A stretch of DNA of 64,000 nt, taken from NCBI GenBank assembly GCA_963666865.1, contig OY763072.1, forward strand, positions 1,798,001-1,862,000. The letters run 5' to 3'. The notes beneath the pieces are model-generated. The model did not search any database. It saw only the letters and a program-made list of their open reading frames with translations, and had not been told where the DNA came from. Positions 41,736 to 50,270 of the stretch are shown here, in pieces (positions within the stretch are counted from its first letter, which is position 1; each line of letters opens with the position of its first letter). This DNA is from Bin87 sp963666865 (GTDB taxonomy: Bacteria > Chloroflexota > Dehalococcoidia > Lucifugimonadales > UBA3495). The position numbers and the translations under genes are program-made.

Positions 41736-42491
41736 TCAGGCTCGGATCGTGGCAGCATTGGTGTCGGCGCCGCCGAAAATGCCGAATGGGTTCAGCGAGC
41801 GCGGCGCGTCATAGGCATCCATACGCTCGGTACGTTTCAGCCAACCAACCACGAGGTAGGTGAGCGGCGTGGCGACGATTTCGTACACTGACTTGGCAAT
41901 CCATCCGCACACCGCCGCATTGAACACCGGCGCCCACGAGCCGTCATCACCGATCCACAAGCCGGAGACGCCGAAGGCGATTGTGAAAAACAATATGGAG
42001 TCGATTCCTTGGCCCACCACCGTAGAGGAGATGGTGCGCAGCCACAGAAAACGACCGCGCGTGCGGTTCTTCAGCAGCACCATCACCACGGCGTTGGTGA
42101 ACTCACCCACGATGTAGGCGACAAAGGAACCCAGCAGGATCCAGCCGGTGGCCCCTAAAATGGTGACGTATTCCACCTGGTTTTCCCAGAAGACTGCGCC
42201 TGGAATCCTGCTTCCGACCCAGAACAGGAAAACCATCAGGAGGTTACAGACGAAGCCTAGCCAGATCACCCCGCGCGCAACCCTGAAACCATAGACCTCG
42301 GTGAGAATGTCACTGATGATGTAGCCGATGGGGAAGCAGACGATGGCCGCCGAAACGACGAACAGGTCGCTGCCGATGAAGTTGAACGGCAATTGAAACA
42401 GCGATACCGGTTTGATGGCGATAATGTTGCTGACCAACAATACCGTCACCGCCAGGGCGGCGATGATCACCAATTTCCCGGAGAACTGCAT
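41736..42491 (-). CDS. yhhQ: Queuosine precursor transporter (VUT family)
   Basis: The 251-residue product is a six-helix membrane protein of the VUT_1/ECF-S-like family. It has the conserved FPIGYIISDILTEVYGFRVAR near residues 53-73 (quoted in part), an internal FVAYIVGEFTNAVVM, and an STVVGQGIDSILFF segment. It imports a precursor of queuosine such as preQ0 or preQ1. No queuosine synthesis gene is visible here, so the cell may rely on salvage. Confidence 0.92.
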   Translation of the reverse strand: MQFSGKLVIIAALAVTVLLVSNIIAIKPVSLFQLPFNFIGSDLFVVSAAIVCFPIGYIISDILTEVYGFRVARGVIWLGFVCNLLMVFLFWVGSRIPGAVFWENQVEYVTILGATGWILLGSFVAYIVGEFTNAVVMVLLKNRTRGRFLWLRTISSTVVGQGIDSILFFTIAFGVSGLWIGDDGSWAPVFNAAVCGWIAKSVYEIVATPLTYLVVGWLKRTERMDAYDAPRSLNPFGIFGGADTNAATIRA

Positions 42492-42537
42492 CGTTTCCTC
42501 GCTTGCCTTTATCTAGCGGCCTGGGCCGGCGCGTAGC

Positions 42538-43878
42538 CTACAACAATGGCAGATAACGCGCAATTTCGTAGTCGGTGACAGTGGACCGATACTGCTCCCA
42601 TTCTTGCTTCTTGTTTCGGATCAGGGTCTCGTACACGAAATCTCCCAGGGTTTTACGCAGCAACTCGCTGTCTTCGGCCAACCCTATCGCTTCGCCCATG
42701 CTGGTAGGCAGACGGCTTATCCCGCGCGCGGCGCGCTCGTCGGCAGACATGCTCATCACGTCCCCGGTAATTGGAGACGGCAGGGGATACTCATCTTCGA
42801 TCCCCTTTAAACCGGCAGCGAGAAGCACGCTGAATGCGAGGTACGGGTTGCACGCCGGGTCGGGGGCACGGTACTCAACGCGGAGAGAGGTGTCATAGCC
42901 CGTCTTGTAGGAGGGCACCCGAATCAAATCCAGCCGGTTGGACACCGTCCAGGATACATGCACTGGGGCCTCGTATCCCGGGACCAACCGTTTGTATGAA
43001 TTGACCCATTGGTTGGTCACCAAGGTGATCTCCGGCGCGTGGCGCAGAAGTCCGGCAATAAACCGTTTCCCAATAACCGACAGGTGCAGATCGTCGTCCG
43101 GGTCGTAAAAAGCGTTGCTGTTTCCCCGGAACAGTGACTGGTGAGTGTGCATGCCACTTCCGTTGGAGGTGGTAAAGGGTTTGGGCATGAAGGACGCATA
43201 TACGCCCTGCTGTTGCGCCAGTTCCTTGATGACCAACCGCGCCGTCATCACGTTGTCGGCCATGGTCAATGCGTCGGTGTATTGCAGGTCGATTTCGTGC
43301 TGGCTGGGCGCGCCCTCGTGGTGGGAATATTTGACTGGAATACCCATCTCGGCAAGATTGAGCACAGTGTCCCGGCGCAGGTCCGAGGCCGGATTGCTGG
43401 AGAGCTGGTCGTAGTAACCGTAGGTGTCCAGTGGCTCCGGGACATCGGCGTCCTTGAGGTAGAAATATTCCAGCTCCGGCCCGACGTAGTAGATGTAGCC
43501 CAGGCTGGCCAGCCGCTCCAGGTTGCGCTTCAGGACGTGGCGCGGGTCCCCGATGAAGGCTTCGCCTCGAGGCGTGCGGATGTCGCAGAAGATGCGGGCC
43601 ACCGCGTTGCGCCGTGGACGCCAGGGCAATAGCGTGAACGTGGTGGGATCCGGGAACGCCCGCATGTCGCTTTCCGCGTCCGTCGTGTACCCCTCGATGG
43701 CTGCGCCATCAAACCCAACGCCCAACTCCAGGGCGTCCTCCAGATCGTCCACCGTGATGGCGAACCCCTTCAGGTTGCCCAGGATATCTGTGAACCACAG
43801 GCGGACGAACTTCACATCAAAATCGCGTGCGCTCCGCAGCACGTACTCGCGCTCCGCAGCATGGTGATCAGTCAGCAC
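42538..43878 (-). CDS. Glutamine synthetase type I, paralogue lacking the adenylylation Tyr
   Basis: The 446-residue product is a type I glutamine synthetase. It has GFDGAAIEG, the ELEYFYLKD metal site, HHEGAPSQHEIDLQY, SGMHTHQSLF and NSYKRLVPGYEAPV. The GSI adenylylation loop (NLY-D/E in the neighbouring paralogue) is replaced by ITGDVMSMSADE, with no Tyr. GTG 43878 with AGGAGA six bases upstream is the best start. Regulation may be by feedback alone. A role in glutamate or gamma-glutamyl amine ligation is possible. Confidence 0.92.
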   Translation of the reverse strand: MLTDHHAAEREYVLRSARDFDVKFVRLWFTDILGNLKGFAITVDDLEDALELGVGFDGAAIEGYTTDAESDMRAFPDPTTFTLLPWRPRRNAVARIFCDIRTPRGEAFIGDPRHVLKRNLERLASLGYIYYVGPELEYFYLKDADVPEPLDTYGYYDQLSSNPASDLRRDTVLNLAEMGIPVKYSHHEGAPSQHEIDLQYTDALTMADNVMTARLVIKELAQQQGVYASFMPKPFTTSNGSGMHTHQSLFRGNSNAFYDPDDDLHLSVIGKRFIAGLLRHAPEITLVTNQWVNSYKRLVPGYEAPVHVSWTVSNRLDLIRVPSYKTGYDTSLRVEYRAPDPACNPYLAFSVLLAAGLKGIEDEYPLPSPITGDVMSMSADERAARGISRLPTSMGEAIGLAEDSELLRKTLGDFVYETLIRNKKQEWEQYRSTVTDYEIARYLPLL

Positions 43879-43941
43879 GGGTATTCTCCTGTCGGATGGT
43901 GTCGGCAGCGCCCACGGATTTCCTTTTTGCCATTTTACCAG

Positions 43942-43966
43942 CAGGGGCGGGTTATCCCCGCCCCTG
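43942..43966. repeat. Hairpin between the two glutamine synthetase genes
   Basis: CAGGGGCGGG pairs with CCCGCCCCTG around a short centre (TTATC). The arms resemble the GC-rich outer part of the 28-bp palindrome family, so it may be a diverged copy. It lacks a T-run on either side. Confidence 0.6.
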
Positions 43967-43996
43967 AATGAGTTCGCCGTAGCCGGGGAACGCAGG

Positions 43997-45421
43997 CTAG
44001 GCGTCGAAGTACTTGAAGAATTCGATGGGATGAGGGCGCAAGCGCAGGTCGTCCACGTCGTTCTTCTTGTAGTCCAGCCAGGTCTCAATGAGGTCGTCAG
44101 TGAAGACGCCGCCGCGCATCAGGAACTCGTTGTCCCGTTCCAGGGCGGCCAGAGCTTCGTCCAGCGAGCCGGGAACTTGCCTGATCATAGCCAAGTCGGC
44201 GGCGGACATTTCGTAGAGGTTCTGGTCCACCGGGTCCGGCGGCTCGATCTCGTTGATGACGCCATCGAGGCCGGCCATCAACATTGCGGCAAAGGCAATG
44301 TAGGGGTTGCAGGACGGGTCGGGAGCGCGGAACTCCAATCGCCGGGCTGAAGGGCTGGCTGAGTAGGTGGGGATCCGGATGCAGGCCGAACGGTTGCGCA
44401 CCGAATAGACCAGGTTCACCGGAGCCTCGAATCCCGGCACCAGCCGCTTGTAGCTGTTGGTGGTGGGAGCGGCGAAAGCCAGCAGGGCCGGAGCGTGCTG
44501 CAGCAGGCCGCCGATGTAGTGCCGGCAGGTGGCGCTCAGCATCGCGTACCCGTTGGCGTCGTAGAACAGGTTGCTCCCGTCCCTCCACAGGCTCTGGTGG
44601 GTGTGCATCCCAGTACCATTGTCGCCGAACAGCGGCTTGGGCATAAAGGTCGCCACCTTGCCGTGGGCCTTCGCCACGTTCTTGACCACGTACTTCAGGA
44701 TGGTGACGGTGTCAGCCATCCGGGTAAGCGTGTCGTAGCGCACGTCGATTTCCGCCTGTCCGGCGGTAGCCACCTCGTGGTGGTGCTTTTCGACGATGAT
44801 GTCGAAGTGCTCAATCTTCTGCACCATCTCGGAGCGAATGTCCTGGAAAGTGTCGAATGGAGGCGCCGGGAAGTAGCCTTCCTTGTTGCGCGGGCGGTAG
44901 GCCAGGTTGTTGCTGCCGTGTATGGGCGTTTCAACGCCGGTGTTCCAAAAGCCCTCATCAGAGTCGATCACGTAGTAACCGGAGTTGATAGTCTGGTCGA
45001 ACCGGGCCGAGTCGAACACGAAGAACTCAGGCTCCGGGCCCCAGTAGCTGGTGTCTGCAATCCCGCTCTCCCTCAGGTACGCCTCGGCCTTTTGGGCCAC
45101 GTGCCGCGGGTCGCGGGAGTAAGACTCGCGGGTCACCGGGTCCAGGATGTCGCAAATCATGTGGAGCGTAGGGATCGAGAAGAACGGGTCAAGCTTGGCG
45201 GTGCTGGCGTCGGGTATGAGCAGCATATCGCTCTCATCGATGGACTTGAAACCGCGAATGCTGGAGCCGTCGAACCCATAGCCTTCGGCCATGTTGCCCT
45301 CGGTCAACTCGCTCAACGGTATCGAGACGTGCTGGAACGTGCCCGGCAGGTCGGTGAAACGCAGGTCGATGATTCCTATGTTGTTGGCTTTGCAAAAGTC
45401 AATGACTTCCGTTGGGGTCAT
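43997..45421 (-). CDS. glnA: Glutamine synthetase type I
   Basis: The 474-residue product is the standard GSI that makes glutamine from glutamate and ammonia. It has GYGFDGSSIRGF, the EPEFFVFD site, HHHEVATAGQAEID, GTGMHTHQSLW and NSYKRLVPGFEAPV. Tyr403 in QNLYEMSAAD corresponds to the adenylylation Tyr of enterobacterial GlnA, suggesting covalent control by a GlnE-type enzyme, which is not in this window. It is downstream of amt and upstream of the second glutamine synthetase gene. Confidence 0.96.
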   Translation of the reverse strand: MTPTEVIDFCKANNIGIIDLRFTDLPGTFQHVSIPLSELTEGNMAEGYGFDGSSIRGFKSIDESDMLLIPDASTAKLDPFFSIPTLHMICDILDPVTRESYSRDPRHVAQKAEAYLRESGIADTSYWGPEPEFFVFDSARFDQTINSGYYVIDSDEGFWNTGVETPIHGSNNLAYRPRNKEGYFPAPPFDTFQDIRSEMVQKIEHFDIIVEKHHHEVATAGQAEIDVRYDTLTRMADTVTILKYVVKNVAKAHGKVATFMPKPLFGDNGTGMHTHQSLWRDGSNLFYDANGYAMLSATCRHYIGGLLQHAPALLAFAAPTTNSYKRLVPGFEAPVNLVYSVRNRSACIRIPTYSASPSARRLEFRAPDPSCNPYIAFAAMLMAGLDGVINEIEPPDPVDQNLYEMSAADLAMIRQVPGSLDEALAALERDNEFLMRGGVFTDDLIETWLDYKKNDVDDLRLRPHPIEFFKYFDA

Positions 45422-45467
45422 TTTAGGTCCCTCCTTTGGGGGAATTTGGTGTGCGTGTTAATCAGCC

Positions 45468-45532
45468 GTCATTCCGGCCTCTCCATCGTCATTCCGGCCC
45501 CTCTATCGTCATTCCGGCGAAAGCCGGAACCG
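45468..45532. repeat. Triplicated GTCATTCCGGC words upstream of glnA
   Basis: GTCATTCCGGC begins at 45468, 45488 and 45508, an exact 20-base period, and only the third copy carries the full hairpin. This is a small tandem array of the REP-type repeat between glnA and amt. Confidence 0.8.
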
Positions 45533-45553
45533 AGTGGCAATTGATTCAGCCAA

Positions 45554-46774
45554 TCAGTTCATCCCCTCCCCGTGTTGTGTCAGGTCCACGCCGATCTCTT
45601 CCTCGTCATCGGAAACCCGCAGGCCGATGGTGTACTTCAGGGCCAGCAGGATGATCGCGGACACAACAAAGGACCAGGCGAATGCCGCTCCAATCCCGAT
45701 GATCTGATAAAGGATCTGCTCGATGCGTGAAACGTCCGCTTCCAATGCGCCAAAACCGATGCCCACAAAGATGCCGGTCGCCAGCGCGCCCCACATCCCG
45801 CCGATGCCGTGGATGCCGAACACGTCCAGCGAGTCGTCAATGCGGAACTTGTGGATTAGTTCCACCGCGATGAAACAGGCCCCGCCGGCCCCGGCGCCAA
45901 TGATGATGGCCGGCATCACGCCGACAAATCCGGCCGCCGGTGTAATCGCCACCAGCCCGGCCACTGCTCCGGCCGCAGCGCCGCTGGCGGATGGCCGCCG
46001 CGTAACTATCCAGGAGATGATGGACCATGAAGACATGGCGGTGGCGGCGGCCACGTTGGTTACCACGAAAGCATTTGCCGCATCGTGTGTGGATAGGTTG
46101 AAACTACTGCCGGCGTTGAAACCGAACCAGCCAAACCAAAGCAGTCCGGCGCCCAGCAGCACCAGCGGCACGTTGTCGGGGGCCAGGTTGACCGTGCCGA
46201 AGCCGCTGCGCCTACCCACTATTAGCGCGGCCGCCAGAGCTGCCGTGCCCGACGCAATATGCACCACGGTGCCGCCGGCGAAGTCCAGTGCTTTTCCGCC
46301 CTCGCTCGTTCCTAAGACACCACCGAGTCCGCCCAACCAACCATTTTCACTCCAAACCCAGTGGCAGAGGGGCGCGTACACAATGGTCATCCACAACGCG
46401 GCAAAGATAATGAATGAAGAGAATTTGAACCGCTCCGCGAACCCGCCGGCGATGAGGGCGACGGTGATGATGGCGAACATACCCTGGAAGACCATGAATG
46501 CCTGTTCGTCCAACCCGACTCCCACCATTCCGAACTTCATCAGGTCGCCAACGAAGCCCAAGCCGCCCACGCTGTTGCCGAACGCCAGGCTGTAGCCCCA
46601 CAACACCCACAGTACGCTGACCACTCCAATCGCCGTGATGGAGTGCATCATCGTTCCGATCACGTTCTTGTGGCGCACCAATCCGCCGTAGAACAAGGCC
46701 AGGCCGGGCACCATGAGGAAGACCAGCGCAGCCGAAATCAGGAATGAGAGCACCTCCAGTTCGGTGAACTCCAT
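45554..46774 (-). CDS. amt: Ammonium transporter (Amt)
   Basis: The 406-residue product is an 11-helix Amt/MEP/Rh channel. It has ALFYGGLVRHKNV, the DFAGGTVVHIASG and DVFGIHGIGGMWGAL motifs with the twin pore histidines, and the ISWIVTRRPSASGAAAGAVAG region (quoted in part). The C-terminus is acidic (SDDEEEIGVDL). It lies upstream of glnA on the same strand, so uptake and assimilation genes are coupled. No glnK (PII) gene is next to it, which is unusual. Confidence 0.96.
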   Translation of the reverse strand: MEFTELEVLSFLISAALVFLMVPGLALFYGGLVRHKNVIGTMMHSITAIGVVSVLWVLWGYSLAFGNSVGGLGFVGDLMKFGMVGVGLDEQAFMVFQGMFAIITVALIAGGFAERFKFSSFIIFAALWMTIVYAPLCHWVWSENGWLGGLGGVLGTSEGGKALDFAGGTVVHIASGTAALAAALIVGRRSGFGTVNLAPDNVPLVLLGAGLLWFGWFGFNAGSSFNLSTHDAANAFVVTNVAAATAMSSWSIISWIVTRRPSASGAAAGAVAGLVAITPAAGFVGVMPAIIIGAGAGGACFIAVELIHKFRIDDSLDVFGIHGIGGMWGALATGIFVGIGFGALEADVSRIEQILYQIIGIGAAFAWSFVVSAIILLALKYTIGLRVSDDEEEIGVDLTQHGEGMN

Positions 46775-46908
46775 ATGTCATCTCCCCACAGTTTTGGTGT
46801 TGACGTCGCCGCCGGTTTCCGCTTCACCGCTGCGGTCCGCTGGTACAGCGGATGGCCATGCCGTACACGATGCACTAATGTCCGGTTACCGGCGAAAATT
46901 ACCGGGCA

Positions 46909-46973
46909 ATTCTAATTTTCCGTTGTTACGGACTAATGACGGATTTGTTACAAATTTGTTACACGCCGTTAAC
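46909..46973 (-). promoter_or_regulatory. Five phased GTnAC-type half-sites and a -10 upstream of amt
   Basis: On the minus strand the pentamers GTTAA (46973-46969), GTAAC (46962-46958), GTAAC (46951-46947), GTCAT (46940-46936) and GTAAC (46929-46925) are each separated by exactly 6 bases, an 11-base period. A -10 TAGAAT follows at 46914-46909, but no good -35 is present, as in activator-dependent promoters. The arrangement resembles binding sites of GlnR or other OmpR/PhoB-type regulators. Confidence 0.55.
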
Positions 46974-47067
46974 CTGTGCCCCATGTCCATACGACGCCGA
47001 GTAAAGCATTCAATCTGCTACAATGCCCCCAACGTCGTCGAAACTGCCCTCGACAGGAGTCGCCACT

Positions 47068-48195
47068 ATGGACCTCGGCCTTTTCTACCAAATCCAGGTG
47101 CCCAAGCCCTGGGACGACCTGAGCGAAACCCGCAAGTTCCAGGAAATGATGGAGCAGGTAACCTTTGCCGAAGAGATCGGGATGACCTCCGTGTGGTTCG
47201 TGGAGCATCATTTCCGCTCGGAATGGTCCCACTCCAGCGCTCCGGACATCACGCTGGCTGCTTTGAGTCAGCGGACCACCAACATGCGCTTGGGAATCGC
47301 CGTCGTGCTGGCGCCGTTGCATCACCCGCTCAACATCGCGTCTCGAATGGCTACCCTGGACGTAATATCAGGTGGGCGCGTGAACCTGGGCATTGGCCGG
47401 TCCGGTTATCCCTACCAAATGTTGCCCTACGGCTCCGACCTGGCCGACGTTTCGGAAATGGTGGAAGAATATCTGCAAATCATCCCCGGCGCCTGGACCG
47501 AAGAGATGTTTTCCTTCGAAGGGAAACACTACAACATCCCGCCCCGGGAGGTCATCCCCAAGCCGGTGCAGAAACCCCACCCGCCCATCTGGCAGGCGGT
47601 TAGCCAGGAGTTCACGGCCGAGAAGGTCGGACGGCAGGGCCTGGGCTGCCTCGCGCAAACCAGCGTCGGACTGGCCCGGGCCGAGGGGCTCATACAGATT
47701 TACCGTGACGCCATCAAGAACCCCGAACCCGCCACGAAATTGGTGTATCCACGGGTGGCCGGCAATACGGTGGGTCTCTGCATGGAGAACCGGCAGAAGG
47801 CGTTCGAACGGGCCGAAACCATCATCGACTGGTACCGGGAGCAGCAGCGTATCCGCGATTCCTACGTCTGGCAGGGTTACGATCCTGCCAAGGTGCCGGA
47901 AGACTACCAGTGGCACTACCAGCGGGCCGTGCAGGCCGACACGGCCCGGGCCGACGAGGTCACGTCACGGTCGCTCATCGACGACGGGGGCCGCTTCTGC
48001 ATCGGAAATCCCGACGATTGCATCAAATACATCGAGGACTACGAGCGAATGGGCGTGGACGAGATCATGCCGCTGTTCCAAGTCGGCCCCGTCACCCACG
48101 AAGAAGTGATGGAGTCCCTGCGCCTCTTCGGAAAGTACATCATCCCGCACTTCCAGGAGAAGACAAAGAAAGAAGCCCTCGCCGCTGACAACTGA
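47068..48195 (+). CDS. LLM class flavin-dependent oxidoreductase
   Basis: The 375-residue product is a luciferase-like monooxygenase of bacterial type. It has WFVEHHFRSEWSHSSAPDI near residues 41-59, RLGIAVVLAPLHHPLNIA, and GRVNLGIGRSGYPYQ with the flavin loop. PHPPIWQAV follows. Its flavin is likely FMN or F420. A partner flavin reductase is not adjacent. AGGAG lies eleven bases before ATG 47068. The substrate is not known. Confidence 0.93.
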   Translation: MDLGLFYQIQVPKPWDDLSETRKFQEMMEQVTFAEEIGMTSVWFVEHHFRSEWSHSSAPDITLAALSQRTTNMRLGIAVVLAPLHHPLNIASRMATLDVISGGRVNLGIGRSGYPYQMLPYGSDLADVSEMVEEYLQIIPGAWTEEMFSFEGKHYNIPPREVIPKPVQKPHPPIWQAVSQEFTAEKVGRQGLGCLAQTSVGLARAEGLIQIYRDAIKNPEPATKLVYPRVAGNTVGLCMENRQKAFERAETIIDWYREQQRIRDSYVWQGYDPAKVPEDYQWHYQRAVQADTARADEVTSRSLIDDGGRFCIGNPDDCIKYIEDYERMGVDEIMPLFQVGPVTHEEVMESLRLFGKYIIPHFQEKTKKEALAADN

Positions 48196-48203
48196 CGAGG
48201 GCT
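48174..48203 (-). terminator. Hairpin terminator between convergent genes
   Basis: AGCCCTCG and CGAGGGCT form an 8-bp stem with a 14-base loop. On the minus strand it is followed by TCTTTCTTTG, so it probably terminates the R2-like gene at 48238. It overlaps the last codons of the LLM gene. Confidence 0.55.
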
Positions 48204-48237
48204 AAAACCTTCAAACCTGGCGCCAACGGGCGGCGCT

Positions 48238-49443
48238 TTACTGCAAAAGCGCGGCGAGATCCGGGTGCAGGGCGTTCTCTTGTTTGTTTATCCCGGCGTA
48301 GCGCAGCCGCGTCAGGTATTGCCGGACATAGCCGGAGCGCAGACGTTCCACCTCCTCCATTCCACTCGGCATCCCGGCGATGGAGCCGCCGGCGATGATG
48401 GCCATGGCTTCCCAAAGGACCGGATCTCTCAGCTCTCCGGCCATATCCTTTTCGATGGAGCCGAGAATGCGCCGCAGAGAGACGCCGAAGTCCACGCCCT
48501 TGACCGCAACGGTTGACTTGAGCATCGCCATTCCGTAGGCCGTGTGGCGTGCTTTGTCCTGCAAGCACAGCGCGAACAGTTTGCGATCAACCGGATTGGT
48601 GGCGAAGTGCGTTCCAAATCGGTACAGCAGCAGCGATAGCGTGCCGCGCGCGATGTACAACGAGACGGAAACTTCGGGCCAGCCGGCGCGGGTTTCCACC
48701 ATGCGGCGGTTCATGAACCCGGCTGATTCCAGACCCAAGGCTCCGCCATTGCAAAGGGCGCGATGGCGCATGGCCTCAAAATGGCGGGCTGAATCGAATT
48801 CCTGCGTCGCCAGGAACATCTTGGGTTCGATGTAGGCATAGTTCATCCGGTGCAGCCACAGGCCGATGGTGTCGATCTCAGCGGTTGCGTGGTGGCCCAG
48901 CTCAGTGCACAGCTGACACCACGCCAGTTCCAGGGCTTCCGGTTGGTCCGGCAGATCGTTCCAGGCAATGTCCTGCATGGCGTTCCAACGCCGCTGGATA
49001 GCCTCTTCATAGAGCGTTGCGGCATTGTCGGCCCACAACTCGTCCTTGCGGTTGACGGAGTAGTTGTCCAAGCGTGGAATGCCCGGCGTAGCGAAGGAAC
49101 CCCGCGGCATCCTGGTCATTTCGCGGCTTTCCTCCGGGATCTCACCGTAGAGGCCGGTCATGATGGACTCTATCGTCAGGCCGTGAGGGGTCAGTTGCGC
49201 CCGCGTGCCCCACTGGCGAGTATCGTTCATCCAGGGAAAACGTTCCGAGGGCGATTGGGGTGCCATAGGTTCCGCCGGAGCTTGATCCGGTTGCTCCACT
49301 GGGGGCGTTTCGGGTTCGGTGCCGTCTGCTATGTCCTGTTGGACACGCCCGGCCGCAGAGGAATGGTAGTGACCGGTGGGATCGCTGTCGTCAACGGGAT
49401 CGGCGCTGTTTCCGCCGTTTTGGGGGTTGTGCTGCGTAGTCAT
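48238..49443 (-). CDS. Ferritin-like/R2-like protein with degenerate diiron site
   Basis: The 401-residue product is a homologue of the diiron protein at 50271-51368 (YEEAIQRRW, MFLATQEFDSARHFEAM and LQDKARHTAYG align without gaps). Three carboxylate positions of that paralogue are changed: Glu to Ala186, Glu to Ser218 in the first ExxH motif, and Glu to Lys297 in the second, while His221 and His300 remain. The N-terminal 65 residues are a low-complexity Pro/Glu/Asp-rich extension. It probably cannot bind a normal diiron centre; a structural or regulatory role is possible. GGAG lies upstream of the ATG. Confidence 0.83.
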   Translation of the reverse strand: MTTQHNPQNGGNSADPVDDSDPTGHYHSSAAGRVQQDIADGTEPETPPVEQPDQAPAEPMAPQSPSERFPWMNDTRQWGTRAQLTPHGLTIESIMTGLYGEIPEESREMTRMPRGSFATPGIPRLDNYSVNRKDELWADNAATLYEEAIQRRWNAMQDIAWNDLPDQPEALELAWCQLCTELGHHATAEIDTIGLWLHRMNYAYIEPKMFLATQEFDSARHFEAMRHRALCNGGALGLESAGFMNRRMVETRAGWPEVSVSLYIARGTLSLLLYRFGTHFATNPVDRKLFALCLQDKARHTAYGMAMLKSTVAVKGVDFGVSLRRILGSIEKDMAGELRDPVLWEAMAIIAGGSIAGMPSGMEEVERLRSGYVRQYLTRLRYAGINKQENALHPDLAALLQ

Positions 49444-49481
49444 AATATTTTCTCCATAAGCGAAGGAGATGGCCGGCCAGA

Positions 49482-49853
49482 CTAAACCGCCGCGCGGTCA
49501 GTTGCCTCATTGGCCTCCCATCGTTGTCGGATCAGGCGACCGTAGCACCACTGCGTCCAGTCCTCTTTCTTGCCACCGGTCTTTTCCCACTGCCGCGCCA
49601 GCGTAGTCCGGTATCTGGCCTCGAGATTAAGCCAGAGCTGAGCTCGTATGCCCAAAGCGGCCTCCAAGCCGGCAGCAATGGCGGGAGTGATAGCGCGGTC
49701 TCCGCTGATAAGCTCGTTCACGGCTTCTACTGGCAAGCCGAGCGACGCGGCAAGTCGCTGTAAAGGAATGCCACGGAAATCAATCTCTTCCAGCAAGCCT
49801 TCGCCGGGCGGTATTGCTAGGTTGGAATAAAGCGGTTCGCCGCTAGTCGTCAT
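49482..49853 (-). CDS. higA: HigA-type antitoxin (HTH)
   Basis: The 123-residue product has a Cro/C1-type helix-turn-helix: PPGEGLLEEIDFRGIPLQRL, then LPVEAVNELISGDRAITPAIAAGL, and QLWLNLEARY, all typical of HigA. The extended C-terminus (WEKTGGKKEDWTQWCYGRLI) is unusual. It overlaps the toxin gene by 11 bases. As antitoxin it would bind the toxin and repress the operon. Confidence 0.88.
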   Translation of the reverse strand: MTTSGEPLYSNLAIPPGEGLLEEIDFRGIPLQRLAASLGLPVEAVNELISGDRAITPAIAAGLEAALGIRAQLWLNLEARYRTTLARQWEKTGGKKEDWTQWCYGRLIRQRWEANEATDRAAV

Positions 49854-50145
49854 AGTGGTTGGTCACCTCCGTGATGATGATGCTTTGCGCCGTGTCGCCT
49901 GCCCTCAAGATAAGACGCCACCGTCCCGTCAAGTAGATGGAAAATTCGCCGGTTCTAGACCCGCGCAAGGGATGCAACCGCAACCGCCGGGCATCATACA
50001 GTTGCTGAAAGTCCTCGACCTCAAGGAGGTAGTTCACGCGATCAACATAACGCCTGCCAACGTCATGACCCCAATCCGTGATAGCGCGCGTAGCATCTTC
50101 GTAGTTCCGCTGCAATTGCCGGGTACGGAAAACAACCTCCATCAT
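49843..50145 (-). CDS. higB: RelE/HigB-type toxin
   Basis: The 100-residue product is a plasmid-maintenance type RelE-superfamily toxin: VVFRTRQLQRNYED at the N-terminus, YDARRLRLHPLRGSRTGEFSIYL in the centre, and GRWRLILRAGDTAQSIIITEVTNHYDD at the end (parts quoted). It would be a ribosome-dependent mRNA endonuclease. The toxin-first order with an antitoxin overlap is diagnostic for HigBA. ATG 50145 is the likely start. Confidence 0.88.
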   Translation of the reverse strand: MMEVVFRTRQLQRNYEDATRAITDWGHDVGRRYVDRVNYLLEVEDFQQLYDARRLRLHPLRGSRTGEFSIYLTGRWRLILRAGDTAQSIIITEVTNHYDD

Positions 50146-50270
50146 GCACCTGAAATTGAAGCATACCGGAGCAGTCAAACGACTGCCGACTCTCGCCCGA
50201 TGCGACAAGCGACGGCCCGCCGACCTGGGGACGACGGGCCGTCGACATTGTCATGGCCGATTTTCGCGCA

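Noticed and set aside
43942..43966. Hairpin after glnA as a terminator
   Set aside because: Neither strand has a T-tract right after the stem.
45468..45532. Tandem GTCATTCCGGC words as a possible CRISPR array
   Set aside because: Only three copies with a 20-base period and 9-base intervals; no cas genes. It fits a REP-type repeat better.
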